Source: Burkholderiales bacterium
GTDB taxonomy: Bacteria; Pseudomonadota; Gammaproteobacteria; Burkholderiales; Burkholderiaceae_C
Assembly: GCA_017302495.1 (NCBI GenBank)
Contig: JAFLDG010000003.1
Location: 1 to 38,204 of the forward strand
DNA length: 38,204 nt
Direction of reading: 5' to 3'
Part shown: piece after piece, positions 31,139 to 38,204 of the stretch
How positions within the stretch are numbered: position 1 is the first letter of the stretch
Layout of the letters: each line of letters starts with the position of its first letter
Made by a program: the position numbers and the translations under genes
The notes under the pieces: generated by a model
What the model was told of the DNA's origin: nothing
Databases searched by the model: none
The model's input: only the letters and a program-made list of their open reading frames with translations

Positions 31139-32660
31139 GACGCGCCCCCTCGGCCAGACAGTAGAGCAGCTTCGGCCGGCCACCGGTTGGCAGCTCGGCC
31201 TCGATCAGCCAGCCGTGCACGACCAGCAAGTCGAGTGCTTCCGACACCGCCGCGTGTTCGGACAGCCCTGCCCACCCGCGCTGGTGCACCTCGCGCAACG
31301 TGAACTCGGCCGGAAGCTCGCCGCTGCGGACCTTGTCGATGATCAGCCGGGCGCCGCGCACGGCCAGGCGTCGCCCGCTGGCGTGCAGGCGCCGTGCGTG
31401 ACTGGCGAAGTACTCGGCCAGCGCCAGCGCGCGCAGCGTGGCCGACTTCGATACCGGGCCGGCACCGCCATCAGCGGCATGCAAGAGCAGCGCCAGCGCC
31501 GGGATGTGGTGCCGGAACTTCGACAGCGCGCCTTCGAGCCCTTCGGCGTCGGCCGCGCGCAAGTCGCGTTGCAGCTCGGCGTGCCAGTCGCGGAACGCCT
31601 CGCGCGCGTCGTCGTCGAGCCGCAGGAACGGCAGCCCGCGCGCATTCCCGTCCGAATCGGTGTCGTGCTCGGCGCCGAGCGCTTCGGCGTTCAGCCCGTC
31701 CAGGCGATCGAAGGCTTCCCAGGCTGTGTGCCGGGCCGCAGTCTCGGGCCAGCGATCCACTTCGCGCCATGTGCCGGTGAAGTCCGGCCAGGCGATCAGG
31801 AAGCGCTCGATCATGCCGTCGTCGCCAGCGCCGCGGCGGGCCTGGCGCACCAGCTCGCACAGCGGGCCGGGCTGGATGCCGCCGATGATCGACAGCCGTG
31901 CATCGGGTACGGTCACGGTGCCCCGGCCGATACGGTCGAAGGTGTACCGCCCGCCGCTCCACGCTTGAAGGTAGAAGGCGCGTGCCGGCGCCGATTCCTC
32001 GCGCGCCAGGTGCAGCAGCAGCCCGCGGATCTCGTCGCGCACGCTCAGGACGCCGTCCGGGTTCTGCGCAAGCACTTCGCCGAGCTTTTCGTAGGTCAGG
32101 TCGTTGACCACGTAACGCTGGCGCGTCGGTGCTTCGTCGTCGTCGTCGGGGTGCAGCAGGTGCGACACGTCGGCGGCGCGGTTCTTCGCCAACAGCTTCG
32201 CAGCCTCTTTCCGGCCCGCTTCGGCGCGCAGCTTTGCGGCCATCGCCTCGGCGCGATGCTGCGCGGCCTGCTCGTTGAACGCGTCGGCAGCGCGTACCTC
32301 GAGCCGTTCGATCGGCGCCAGCGCCTGCGTCATCGCCGGCGACTTCATGATCCCGGGCCGGCCGACTATCAGCGCCCACAGGTTGCCGCACTCGGTCCAG
32401 TCGGTGCGCCGCTGCGGTCGGATGGCGACGCGGCGCGCGACCAGGGCCCCGGCCGCGACCAGCATCGGTACGGCCACGAAGTCTGGCGGGCACTGCATGC
32501 GCTCGGCCACGTCGGCGACCCACGGCCGGAACGCATCGGGCAGCGCATCAAGCGGGAACGGATCGACCGGCAGCAGTTCGGCGGGCAGCGGCCTCGGGGC
32601 CTTGGGTAGCGGTGCGCCGGCAGCGCGCGCGGCTGCCAGGTCTTCGACGATCGCGTTCAT
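31131..32660 (-). CDS. DUF3987 (YfjI-like) P-loop protein, probable replicative helicase-like
   Basis: 509 residues from ATG 32658-32660, which overlaps the previous stop (ATGA). A P-loop is visible at G100-RPGIMKSP (K106, S107) in WALIVGRPGIMKSP, with the following region VNDLTYEKLGEVLAQNPDGVLSVRDEIRGLL and SIIGGIQPGPLCELV typical of DUF3987/YfjI proteins of phages and islands. The C-terminus KVRSGELPAEFTLREVHQRGWAGLSEHAAVSEALDLLVVHGWLIE looks like a winged helix. Together with the TOPRIM protein it probably forms a split primase-helicase for element replication, as in P4 alpha-like systems. Function is inferred from family and pairing. Confidence 0.85.
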   Translation of the reverse strand: MNAIVEDLAAARAAGAPLPKAPRPLPAELLPVDPFPLDALPDAFRPWVADVAERMQCPPDFVAVPMLVAAGALVARRVAIRPQRRTDWTECGNLWALIVGRPGIMKSPAMTQALAPIERLEVRAADAFNEQAAQHRAEAMAAKLRAEAGRKEAAKLLAKNRAADVSHLLHPDDDDEAPTRQRYVVNDLTYEKLGEVLAQNPDGVLSVRDEIRGLLLHLAREESAPARAFYLQAWSGGRYTFDRIGRGTVTVPDARLSIIGGIQPGPLCELVRQARRGAGDDGMIERFLIAWPDFTGTWREVDRWPETAARHTAWEAFDRLDGLNAEALGAEHDTDSDGNARGLPFLRLDDDAREAFRDWHAELQRDLRAADAEGLEGALSKFRHHIPALALLLHAADGGAGPVSKSATLRALALAEYFASHARRLHASGRRLAVRGARLIIDKVRSGELPAEFTLREVHQRGWAGLSEHAAVSEALDLLVVHGWLIEAELPTGGRPKLLYCLAEGARRG

Positions 32661-33595
32661 GCCGTCACCTCCCGTTGCGCCCATACGTCGCACCAGTCGT
32701 CACCGGCCTCGGTCGGCGTCATCACGCTGACGGACAGGCCGGCGGCGCGCGCAAGCTGGCGCAGCTTCTCGGCCGCGTCGGTGCCGACGGCATCGTGGTC
32801 GGCGAAGATCACCACGCGCTGCACGCCGGCGGGCCAGTGCCACGCGGCCAGGTTGCCGGCCGAGTACGCGGCCACGGTCGGCAGGCCGGACGCGCACCAG
32901 GCGGCGAGTGCGGTTTCGACGCCTTCGGCGATGCCGATGCGGCCGCGCTCCGGCTGGAACAACGGGATGCAGGCGCCGGCGAGCGGCCCCGATGCGGCAG
33001 TCACCTTGCGCACGCTCGGGACGTCGGCTTTGCGGCCGTCGCGAGTCAGCCAAGTGCGATGCAGTGCCACCGTGTGGCCATCGCGCGCGACGATCGGCGC
33101 CACCATCGCGGGGAAGGTGCCGATCACGTCGCCTTCGTGCCAGTAAGGCAGCGCACGATGCAGCCGCAGGCACGCCGGCAGCGGCCACACGCCGGCGAAG
33201 CCGCGACGCTTCAGGTACAGCGTGACCGGATCGCCGGGCACCAGCGGCACCAGCTCGGCCTGCAGCTTGGCGATGCGCTCGGCGTTCTCGGCCCACCGCC
33301 TGCGCTGGTCGGCTTCGCGTTCGGCGGTGGCCTGCATCACCTGACGCGCGAACGCGGCGCGCTGTGCGGCCGTCATCATCGCGCGGTCAGTGGCGCACCA
33401 GGTTTCGACCAGGCCGGAACGAAAGTCGCCGAACACGCCGCCGCGCAGGTCGGTGAACAGCTTGCACCAGCCGGCGGTGTCGCCGCGGCGCGCGCTGGTC
33501 GGGAACCGCTGCATGCGGCCCGGCTCGATCTCATCGGGCGCATGGCCCAGCGCGGTCAGGATCGCGGCGCGGAAGGCTTCCGTGGGCTTATACAT
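32657..33595 (-). CDS. TOPRIM domain primase-like protein
   Basis: 312 residues. N-terminal half has the DxxGW-CKLFTDLRGGVFGDFRSGLVETW region seen in phage and plasmid primase-type proteins, then a charged helical linker (70-115). The TOPRIM domain is at about 218-300 with catalytic E224 in IAEGVETALAA and the D266-x-D268 pair in VVIFADHD. It lacks an obvious zinc-finger at the N-terminus. Its stop and the DUF3987 start overlap in ATGA, implying fixed stoichiometry. Likely makes primers for replication of the element. Confidence 0.88.
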   Translation of the reverse strand: MYKPTEAFRAAILTALGHAPDEIEPGRMQRFPTSARRGDTAGWCKLFTDLRGGVFGDFRSGLVETWCATDRAMMTAAQRAAFARQVMQATAEREADQRRRWAENAERIAKLQAELVPLVPGDPVTLYLKRRGFAGVWPLPACLRLHRALPYWHEGDVIGTFPAMVAPIVARDGHTVALHRTWLTRDGRKADVPSVRKVTAASGPLAGACIPLFQPERGRIGIAEGVETALAAWCASGLPTVAAYSAGNLAAWHWPAGVQRVVIFADHDAVGTDAAEKLRQLARAAGLSVSVMTPTEAGDDWCDVWAQREVTA

Positions 33596-33959
33596 GGCGC
33601 ACCCCCAGTGCCTTCTCGATCACGCGGCAGGCGCCGTGCAGCATCTCGTCGCGAAGGAAGCCCACGATGACTGCCAGCTCGCCGGGGCTTGCCATGCCGG
33701 CCTGCAGCCGGGCGAGGTAGGCTCGGGCGTACTGTTCGCCTTTGATCGCCGCCAGTGCCTTGTCGGCCAAGCGCATGTGCACGGCAGCCTCTGCCTGATC
33801 CGCGGGTGGGCGCGGTTGCAGCGACGGCAGCGTGTAGCGAAAATCCGGCCTGCTTCCTCTTCCCTGAACCCCGATGACGCCCGGCACCACCCGGGCGTTG
33901 TCACTTGTGGGCGTGACCGGCCCCGGGGTAGCGGCCCCGACGTTGCGGTGCGCGGCCAT
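33588..33959 (-). CDS. Hypothetical protein of the replication operon
   Basis: 123 residues. First half is Pro/Gly-rich and probably disordered; second half is helical (DQAEAAVHMRLADKALAAIKGEQYARAYLARLQAGMASPGELAVIVGFLRDEMLHGACRVIEKAL). It starts three bases after the AlpA-like gene and overlaps the TOPRIM gene by eight bases, so it is co-translated with replication proteins. No family recognised. Confidence 0.65.
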   Translation of the reverse strand: MAAHRNVGAATPGPVTPTSDNARVVPGVIGVQGRGSRPDFRYTLPSLQPRPPADQAEAAVHMRLADKALAAIKGEQYARAYLARLQAGMASPGELAVIVGFLRDEMLHGACRVIEKALGVRHV

Positions 33960-33962
33960 GGT

Positions 33963-34325
33963 TCACGCTCCGGCCTGCTGGGCTTCGCGCTCGGCTTCGC
34001 GCTTGGCGCGTGCTGCGGCGGATGCTTTCTTGGCTTGGCCGATCACCAGGGCATCGCAGGTATGGCGCTCAGTGAACTCACGCCAGAAGCGAGCAACGTC
34101 GGACACGCGCCAACGGGTGAAGCGCGGCCGCCGGATCACCGGCTGCGGGAACGGCACCTCGTCGTGACGAAGGTCGCCTTCCAGGGTGCGGCGAACGCCG
34201 TCGAGCCACCAACTCGGCGAAGCATTGCCGGGCGCGATGGCAGTCCGGATGTCGCACAGCGCGACCTCGGCCAGTGCAGCCGGCAGTTCAGGTAGGACGG
34301 TTTTTGCGGTCACTGTCGGCCCCAT
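33963..34325 (-). CDS. AlpA-like DNA-binding / excisionase-type protein
   Basis: 120 residues. The core WLDGVRRTLEGDLRHDEVPFPQPVIRRPRFTRWRVSDVARFWREFTE resembles island AlpA-like proteins, with a helix-turn-helix near RFTRWRVSDVARFW. The C-terminal KKASAAARAKREAEREAQQAGA is a charged helix. In P4-type elements AlpA activates int and aids excision. It is the second gene of the leftward replication operon. The fold assignment is from pattern only. Confidence 0.6.
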   Translation of the reverse strand: MGPTVTAKTVLPELPAALAEVALCDIRTAIAPGNASPSWWLDGVRRTLEGDLRHDEVPFPQPVIRRPRFTRWRVSDVARFWREFTERHTCDALVIGQAKKASAAARAKREAEREAQQAGA

Positions 34326-34386
34326 GCGTTGAAGTTGGACATGGGACGCACGATCAGGCCGGAACCCTAGGCATTGAAACCCTAGC

Positions 34387-34411
34387 CCCCTGGGCGAGGT
34401 TCGCCCAGGGG
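34387..34411 (-). terminator. Hairpin between the leftward 34431 gene and the AlpA-like gene
   Basis: CCCCTGGGCGA (34387-34397) pairs perfectly with TCGCCCAGGGG (34401-34411), a three-base loop. On the minus strand it follows the stop of the 34431 gene and is followed by CTAGGGTTTC, a weak U-run. It may separate the upstream gene from the replication operon. Confidence 0.6.
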
Positions 34412-34430
34412 TGTCGCTGCTTGGGTACGC

Positions 34431-35249
34431 CTAGCGTAATCGCACGGCTTCGCCGGAAGCCAACAGCGCTTTCCACGCGTGATCAAAGGAAGAATGTGTC
34501 AGCCTGGCGCCAGCCCTTGCCGCACTCTTCGCCGGGCAAGCGGTGCCGCTCGGCACGGGTGGGAGCATCGCGGGATCGAAGCCGGCGGCGCGCAGAGCGA
34601 TCAGCACGCGCTCGCGGTTCGTCTGCATAAGCGGCTCGCGCGACGGCAGCGTCTCGGCCTTGTCGGCGACATCAGGCGTGGCGCGCAGGTTCAGCGCACC
34701 GGGGGCAGCAGCTGCGAGGAATGCATCAAGGTCCGATCGAAGCACGCCGAGCGAGCAGCCATCGGGCCAGTGGTCGGCCGGACAGTACTTGGCTGGGTCC
34801 GTCTCGTCGAGCCAGCCGCGACGGCTGACCGCTCGGAGCGGCTCTTCGTCTTCTTCCCAACTCGCCTCCCACTTCCGCCGCTGCTGCAGCTGGTAGACCG
34901 AGCCGTCCTTGGGGTCGCGGATCAGCGGGCCCCTGATGGGGAAGAGGTAGGCCTGGCTGTCGATGTCTGGGGCGGGCAAGATGAACTCGTAGATGCCTTC
35001 CTGCACCGGCGAGACTGGCCCTTCCAGATCCTCACTCTCCGCCTTCCCGTGCTGAAGGTGGGCGACCCTCTCCGATCGCACCTTGATGCCCCAGGCGCCT
35101 CGCACGACTTCAACGAAGAGCTGAAGGCGGCCTGTCGCTGCGGCGCGGAACAAGGTGCCCTCTGTCGCACGGACCCTGCCGCGTGCGACGAGCTCGTCCA
35201 CTGCGTCGCCGAGCGGCACCACGTCGTTGAAGTCGAGTCGCTTCGACAT
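34431..35249 (-). CDS. Hypothetical island protein, possible DNA-binding C-terminus
   Basis: 272 residues from ATG 35247-35249 with a G-rich ribosome site upstream. The N-terminal part (DFNDVVPLGDAVDELVARGRVRATEGTLFRAAATGRLQLFVEV) looks like a helix-turn-helix-like region that chooses between alternatives; the middle has repeated Trp/Tyr and acidic loops; the C-terminus NRERVLIALRAAGFDPAMLPP...LTHSSFDHAWKALLASGEAVRLR looks like a small winged helix. Similar proteins occur in Burkholderiales prophage-like islands as I recall them, but no function is known to me. It precedes the AlpA-like gene and may regulate it. Confidence 0.68.
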   Translation of the reverse strand: MSKRLDFNDVVPLGDAVDELVARGRVRATEGTLFRAAATGRLQLFVEVVRGAWGIKVRSERVAHLQHGKAESEDLEGPVSPVQEGIYEFILPAPDIDSQAYLFPIRGPLIRDPKDGSVYQLQQRRKWEASWEEDEEPLRAVSRRGWLDETDPAKYCPADHWPDGCSLGVLRSDLDAFLAAAAPGALNLRATPDVADKAETLPSREPLMQTNRERVLIALRAAGFDPAMLPPVPSGTACPAKSAARAGARLTHSSFDHAWKALLASGEAVRLR

Positions 35250-35356
35250 GCATCCCCCGATGCACCCCCGGCAAGAAGGTGCCGCGCCAGCCCGCCGGGG
35301 GACGGTTGTTCGGGGATCAGCCTAGGCGCGGCGAAACCGAAGTATCGGCAAGCGCT

Positions 35357-35872
35357 CTACGGCCGGGCCGCGGGGCGATCGCCCGAGGACACGAGCCGCG
35401 CGAGCATCTTCTGGAACGGCGCATCCCCCCGCGCGCGATCGCGGCCCATCGACTCCACGGTTGCCGCAGAAAGGTCCGCCTCCTCGGCGAGCCAGGCGAA
35501 CGCCTCTGGGGTCGTGGCGAAGCAGCGCCGGAGCGCGCCGACCCTGCGTGCGAGGCGGCGAACCCCATCACCGAACCAGGCCTGCTCAGGCCCGATCAAG
35601 AAGGCGATAGGCACCAGGCGCGAGATGCCGGCTGCCAACGCCGGGTCGGCGCTGTCGTTCGGGTCGTAGCTGACGACGCATCGCCGCAGATCAAGCAGCA
35701 GCGCGACCCTGCGACCGTGCGGCGGCCCCTGCAGCGCCGCGGCGACCATCCTGGCGCAGCCGGCGCTGGTCAGCACCCCGGAGATTGCGAGCACCATCAT
35801 GCCGCAGGGGAGACGGTCCTCGCGGGCTACGCGCCCCGGGCCCTTGGACGTACCCTTGGATTCAGCTTCCAT
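35357..35872 (-). CDS. Hypothetical protein resembling SpoIIAA/STAS-like domains
   Basis: 171 residues from ATG 35870-35872, with GGAGG four bases upstream. After a Ser/Lys-rich start it shows strand-helix pairs: LPCGMMVLAISGVLTSAGCARMVAAALQG, RRVALLLDLRRCVVSYDP, PIAFLIGPEQAWFGDGVRRLARRVGALRRCFATTPEAFAWLAEE. The order of an early sheet, an LLLDLR strand and the final R-x-F-x-x-x-x-EAxAWL is what STAS/SpoIIAA-like proteins show. The resemblance is modest. It is transcribed after int and lies beyond the int terminator hairpin, so it may have its own promoter and be cargo. Confidence 0.6.
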   Translation of the reverse strand: MEAESKGTSKGPGRVAREDRLPCGMMVLAISGVLTSAGCARMVAAALQGPPHGRRVALLLDLRRCVVSYDPNDSADPALAAGISRLVPIAFLIGPEQAWFGDGVRRLARRVGALRRCFATTPEAFAWLAEEADLSAATVESMGRDRARGDAPFQKMLARLVSSGDRPAARP

Positions 35873-35901
35873 CGATCCTCCATCGATCGGTCGGGGAGTC
35901 A

Positions 35902-35936
35902 GGGGCAGGTGGGTGTTGAGAGCGCCCACCTGCCCC
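35902..35936 (-). terminator. Terminator hairpin after the integrase gene
   Basis: GGGGCAGGTGGG (35902-35913) pairs perfectly with CCCACCTGCCCC (35925-35936), 12 bp, 11-base loop, 58 bases after the int stop. No U-run on either side, so termination strength is uncertain. Confidence 0.6.
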
Positions 35937-35993
35937 GCCTTGCCGCTGAACCGCAGCGGCCACGGTGCCCGGTGAACCGCCGGGCGGCGGTGT

Positions 35994-37502
35994 TCAAGCG
36001 GCGCGGATCGGCACCACTTTGGCCGATGCCGCTTCGCCGCGAACCAGTTCTTCCAGTCGCTGACCGAGCGCAACGAAGGCGAGCATCTGCTCCGCTTCGC
36101 GGCGGTCGTGGATGTAGACCCGCGCCATGCGGCCGGCCTGCATGTGGTTCAGGCACTCGTCCACCACGTCCGACCGGAAGCCCAGGCGCGTCATGAACGT
36201 GGACGCGGTACGGCGCAGGTCGTGCATCGTCCACCGGCCACCGGGCAGCATCAGCGCGTCGGTTCCCTTGGCGCGGTGGCTCATGCGCCGATCGGGTTCG
36301 CGCTGGCGGTCCGCCAACTGCTTGCCGAGTGACTTGACGCACACCGGCATTGTGGGGTCGGTGGCGGGGAACACCCAGGGAGATGGCTTGCCGTCCGTCG
36401 GCAGCATCTCGCGCAGCGCGGCCAGCCGCTCGAGCTTGGCCAGCGCGAAGTTCGACAAGTGGATGGTGTGATCCCGCTGGTTCTTCGTGTCCGGCAAGTA
36501 CCAAGTTCGTGCCGCCGCGTCGACGATGCCGACCTTCACGCCAGCGGCGTCGGCGGTCTTGCGCAGTTCTGCGATGCGCCGCTGCCGCGCCATGGTTTCG
36601 CCGGGCAGGGCATCGGCCCATACGGCACCCATGGCCTCCCCGATGCGAGCCGCGGTTGCCAGCACCAGCCAGACGGCCGCCTCGCTGCGTGGGTGCATGC
36701 GCGCGGTGGGCAGGGCGGTGGCGAGTTGCTTGATCTCGTCGTCGCTCAGGTGCCGGTCGCGCTCAACGCTGGCGCCGCCGATCTTCGAGCGCTTCACCCG
36801 CGCAAGGGGGTTGCTGGCAATCAACTCGCGCTCGGCAGCGAAGTCGAGCATCTGCTTCAAGTCGGTCAGCAACACATTCGCCGTACGGGCCTTGCCGGCG
36901 ACCTTCTGCGCGTCGAGCAGCGCCAGCAGGTCGGCCTTGCGCACGTCCTCCAGCGGCATGTCGCCGATCGTCGGAAAGACGTGTCGGCCGAACTGCTCGG
37001 CCACGTACTGCCCGCCGTCCTTGCGACCGAGACGCCTGCCGTCGGCGCGCGTGTGCGGCTGCAGGTCGGCGGTACGCCACTGCTCGAACAGCCCACGCAC
37101 GGTGACGCGCCGGGCCGCTGCGGCTTCGGCCTCCTGCAGTTGGCGCTGCTCGGTCGCGATGGCGGCGCGTGCGGCGTCCTCGGCGCGTCGCCGATCTTCG
37201 TCCTGCTGCTTGAAGTGCTCCCGCAGGTCCTTGATGCCCGAGCGGTACAGCGTCGACAGGTCGCGTGCGCGATCGCGGGCCTGCACCAGGGTCAGGCCAG
37301 TGGCGCCCTTCGGGTGGTACGGACCGATCGGCATCAGCCTGCGTGCCCCGGTGGAGTCGGTATGCCGGAAGTAGAACAGCCGCTCACCAGCTGGCGTGAT
37401 GCGCCCGACCAGCGCGCCCGCGCCTCGGCTCGTGGAGTCCGTCAGCCAGATGTCTGCGGCCTTCGCTCTGCCCTGCATCGCCTTGTCGGTGATGGTCGCC
37501 AC
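35994..37502 (-). CDS. Tyrosine recombinase / island integrase (P4-type)
   Basis: 502 residues from GTG 37500-37502, which has AAGGAGG six bases upstream. Residues 1 to about 90 form a DUF4102-like arm-binding domain, followed by a Gln/Glu/Arg-rich coiled-coil insertion (about 95-132) and a core-binding domain (about 135-235). The catalytic set is complete: R286 (TAARIGEA), K340 (DTKNQRDHTIHLS), H427 and R430 (MHDLRRTASTFM), H453 (LNHMQAG) and nucleophile Y463. It catalyses integration and excision at tRNA-Pro. It lies 187 bases from the right attachment site and reads inward. Confidence 0.95.
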   Translation of the reverse strand: MATITDKAMQGRAKAADIWLTDSTSRGAGALVGRITPAGERLFYFRHTDSTGARRLMPIGPYHPKGATGLTLVQARDRARDLSTLYRSGIKDLREHFKQQDEDRRRAEDAARAAIATEQRQLQEAEAAAARRVTVRGLFEQWRTADLQPHTRADGRRLGRKDGGQYVAEQFGRHVFPTIGDMPLEDVRKADLLALLDAQKVAGKARTANVLLTDLKQMLDFAAERELIASNPLARVKRSKIGGASVERDRHLSDDEIKQLATALPTARMHPRSEAAVWLVLATAARIGEAMGAVWADALPGETMARQRRIAELRKTADAAGVKVGIVDAAARTWYLPDTKNQRDHTIHLSNFALAKLERLAALREMLPTDGKPSPWVFPATDPTMPVCVKSLGKQLADRQREPDRRMSHRAKGTDALMLPGGRWTMHDLRRTASTFMTRLGFRSDVVDECLNHMQAGRMARVYIHDRREAEQMLAFVALGQRLEELVRGEAASAKVVPIRAA

Positions 37503-37530
37503 GCGCGCCTCCTTCCCTCGCTTCCGGCCC

Positions 37531-37563
37531 CAGTTGCCGTCTGGTTGCCGTTCGGTTGCCGTT
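37531..37563 (+). repeat. Right arm-type repeat (three GTTGCCGT units)
   Basis: GTTGCCGT occurs three times in 33 bases; the last 23 bases (37541-37563) equal 28017-28039 at the left end, in the same orientation. The repeat is upstream of int, between it and the right attachment site, as expected of integrase or excisionase binding sites that could also control the int promoter. Confidence 0.75.
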
Positions 37564-37688
37564 TCTTGATGGGTTCAAGTGTAGCGGCGCGGACCCATGC
37601 GGAGCAACGAATATCTCAAGCCGTTGATCCGCAAAGGATTTTTGCGATGTCTGTAGACGATGGCAACCCCGTGCGGAGCCATCGTGTG
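37564..37688. other. int upstream region
   Basis: 125 bases between the arm-type repeat and the right attachment site. No gene is seen. The GATGGCAACCCCGTGCGGAGCCATC segment (37660-37684) contains a short inverted repeat GATGGC / GCCATC. Confidence 0.5.
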
Positions 37689-37737
37689 TTGCATGGGGTG
37701 CAAGGGGTAGCGAGTTCGAATCCCGCCGTCCCGACCA
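37689..37737 (+). repeat. Right attachment site (attR), copy of tRNA-Pro 3' half
   Basis: Matches 27902-27950 at 48 of 49 bases. It lacks the 5' half of a tRNA, so it is not a functional tRNA gene. The one difference (A at 37709) is in the variable-loop position that is C in the intact tRNA. Confidence 0.95.
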
Positions 37738-37746
37738 GACGAAGCC

Positions 37747-37776
37747 GACGGGCCGCATCGACAGGTGCGGCCCGTC
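37747..37776 (+). terminator. Likely original terminator of tRNA-Pro, displaced by the island
   Basis: GACGGGCCGCA (37747-37757) pairs perfectly with TGCGGCCCGTC (37766-37776), 11 bp, followed by GTGCTTT. It lies nine bases after attR, the same place relative to the tRNA 3' end as the terminator at 27957 on the other side. Confidence 0.78.
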
Positions 37777-37844
37777 GTGCTTTCCGACGACCCGCGGACT
37801 CGCCTGCCCGGCCCGTGGCCGCAATGTCCGTTCGCCCGTTCGGT

Positions 37845-38204
37845 TCACACCGGCGCGGTGGCGGCCCACGTGTAGCGCGCGATGAACGCGCGGTCGATCC
37901 GGTCCTTCCAGCGCCAGACCCAGGCGCCTTCGGCACCGAGGCCGCCCCACGCGGCGATCGCGCGCCGCTCGCCGCAGGACAGCAGGTACAGCGTGCGCCG
38001 CTGCGGCCGGTACGCCTTCAGCGGCTCGCCCTGCAGCCGGGCGCGCAGGTTCGAGGCCAGCGGCGGGCCGGCCCGCACGGCGTAGACGCCGCTCTTCGGG
38101 TGCGGCGCGTCCACGCGCGAGGCCACGTCGCCGGCGGCAAGGACATCGCCGTGCGACACGCTCTGCAGCGTCGGCCCCGTCGCGATGAAACCGCGCGCGT
38201 CCAG
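37845..38204 (-). CDS. FAD-dependent oxidoreductase (C-terminal 119 residues)
   Basis: The gene continues beyond the right edge. Visible: LDARGFIATGPTLQSVSHGDVLAAGDVASR, where the ATG and AAGDV blocks are the FAD-binding C-terminal motif of pyridine nucleotide-disulphide oxidoreductases, followed by KSGVYAVRAGPPLASNLRARLQGEPLKAYRPQRRTLYLLSCGERRAIAAWGGL and a WVWRWKDRIDRAFIARY tail. This tail is typical of NDH-2-like oxidoreductases that are often fused or linked to selenophosphate synthase (SelD). It is host DNA to the right of the island. Confidence 0.85.
   Translation of the reverse strand: MDARGFIATGPTLQSVSHGDVLAAGDVASRVDAPHPKSGVYAVRAGPPLASNLRARLQGEPLKAYRPQRRTLYLLSCGERRAIAAWGGLGAEGAWVWRWKDRIDRAFIARYTWAATAPV

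Noticed and set aside
37689..37737. Second tRNA-Pro gene
   Set aside because: Only the 3' half is present; D-arm and 5' acceptor strand are missing, so it is an attachment-site remnant.

Overview
The window is high-GC chromosomal DNA from a betaproteobacterium, most likely of the order Burkholderiales. The clues are the gene orders yciB-bolA-peptidylprolyl isomerase and thrS-infC-rpmI-rplT-pheS-pheT-ihfA-merR-tRNA-Pro, and the short palindromic intergenic repeats. No species call is possible from the sequence alone.

Layout. (1) 1-953: start of a secreted GDSL esterase (TesA type) divergent from a YbbA-type ABC ATPase; the two start codons overlap. (2) 954-1505: non-coding, with two large imperfect palindromes that are inverted copies of one repeat family. 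(3) 1506-3762, minus strand: MsrB, YciB, BolA and a periplasmic parvulin isomerase. (4) 3941-16454, plus strand: a long fatty-acid or acyl-CoA catabolism cluster with a bifunctional enoyl-CoA hydratase/3-hydroxyacyl-CoA dehydrogenase, an M20 (PM20D1-like) amidohydrolase, thiolase, a DUF1902-HicA toxin-antitoxin pair, a DhlA-type haloalkane dehalogenase, two PaaI-like thioesterases, acyl-CoA dehydrogenase, SDR, MDR reductase, an ElaA-like acetyltransferase and a GST-like protein. (5) 16476-19873: a membrane GGDEF-EAL protein divergent from a patatin-like phospholipase. (6) 19874-27950: the translation operon from thrS to the MerR regulator, then tRNA-Pro(GGG). A 14-codon leader ORF with four Thr codons, a perfect terminator hairpin and a competing antiterminator precede thrS, which suggests ribosome-mediated transcription attenuation.

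(7) 27902-37737: a compact integrative element of about 9.8 kb inserted in the 3' half of tRNA-Pro and bounded by 49-bp direct repeats (one mismatch). Next to the right repeat is a tyrosine integrase. An overlapping leftward operon encodes an AlpA-like DNA-binding protein, a TOPRIM primase-like protein, a DUF3987 P-loop protein and small unknown proteins. Between this operon and a rightward cassette of two unrecognised genes lies a candidate origin: three consecutive perfect palindromes (10, 14 and 32 bp) and four CCTGCAACG iterons. GTTGCCGTT repeats occur inside both ends and look like integrase arm sites. I see no capsid, tail, terminase or conjugation genes, so a phage satellite (P4- or PICI-like) or a small mobilisable island fits best. 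(8) 37747-38204: the likely displaced tRNA terminator and the C-terminal end of an FAD-dependent oxidoreductase.

The two most interesting systems are the thrS leader attenuator and the tRNA-Pro satellite-like island with its candidate origin and unknown cargo. All functional calls come from reading the sequence; no database search was run.
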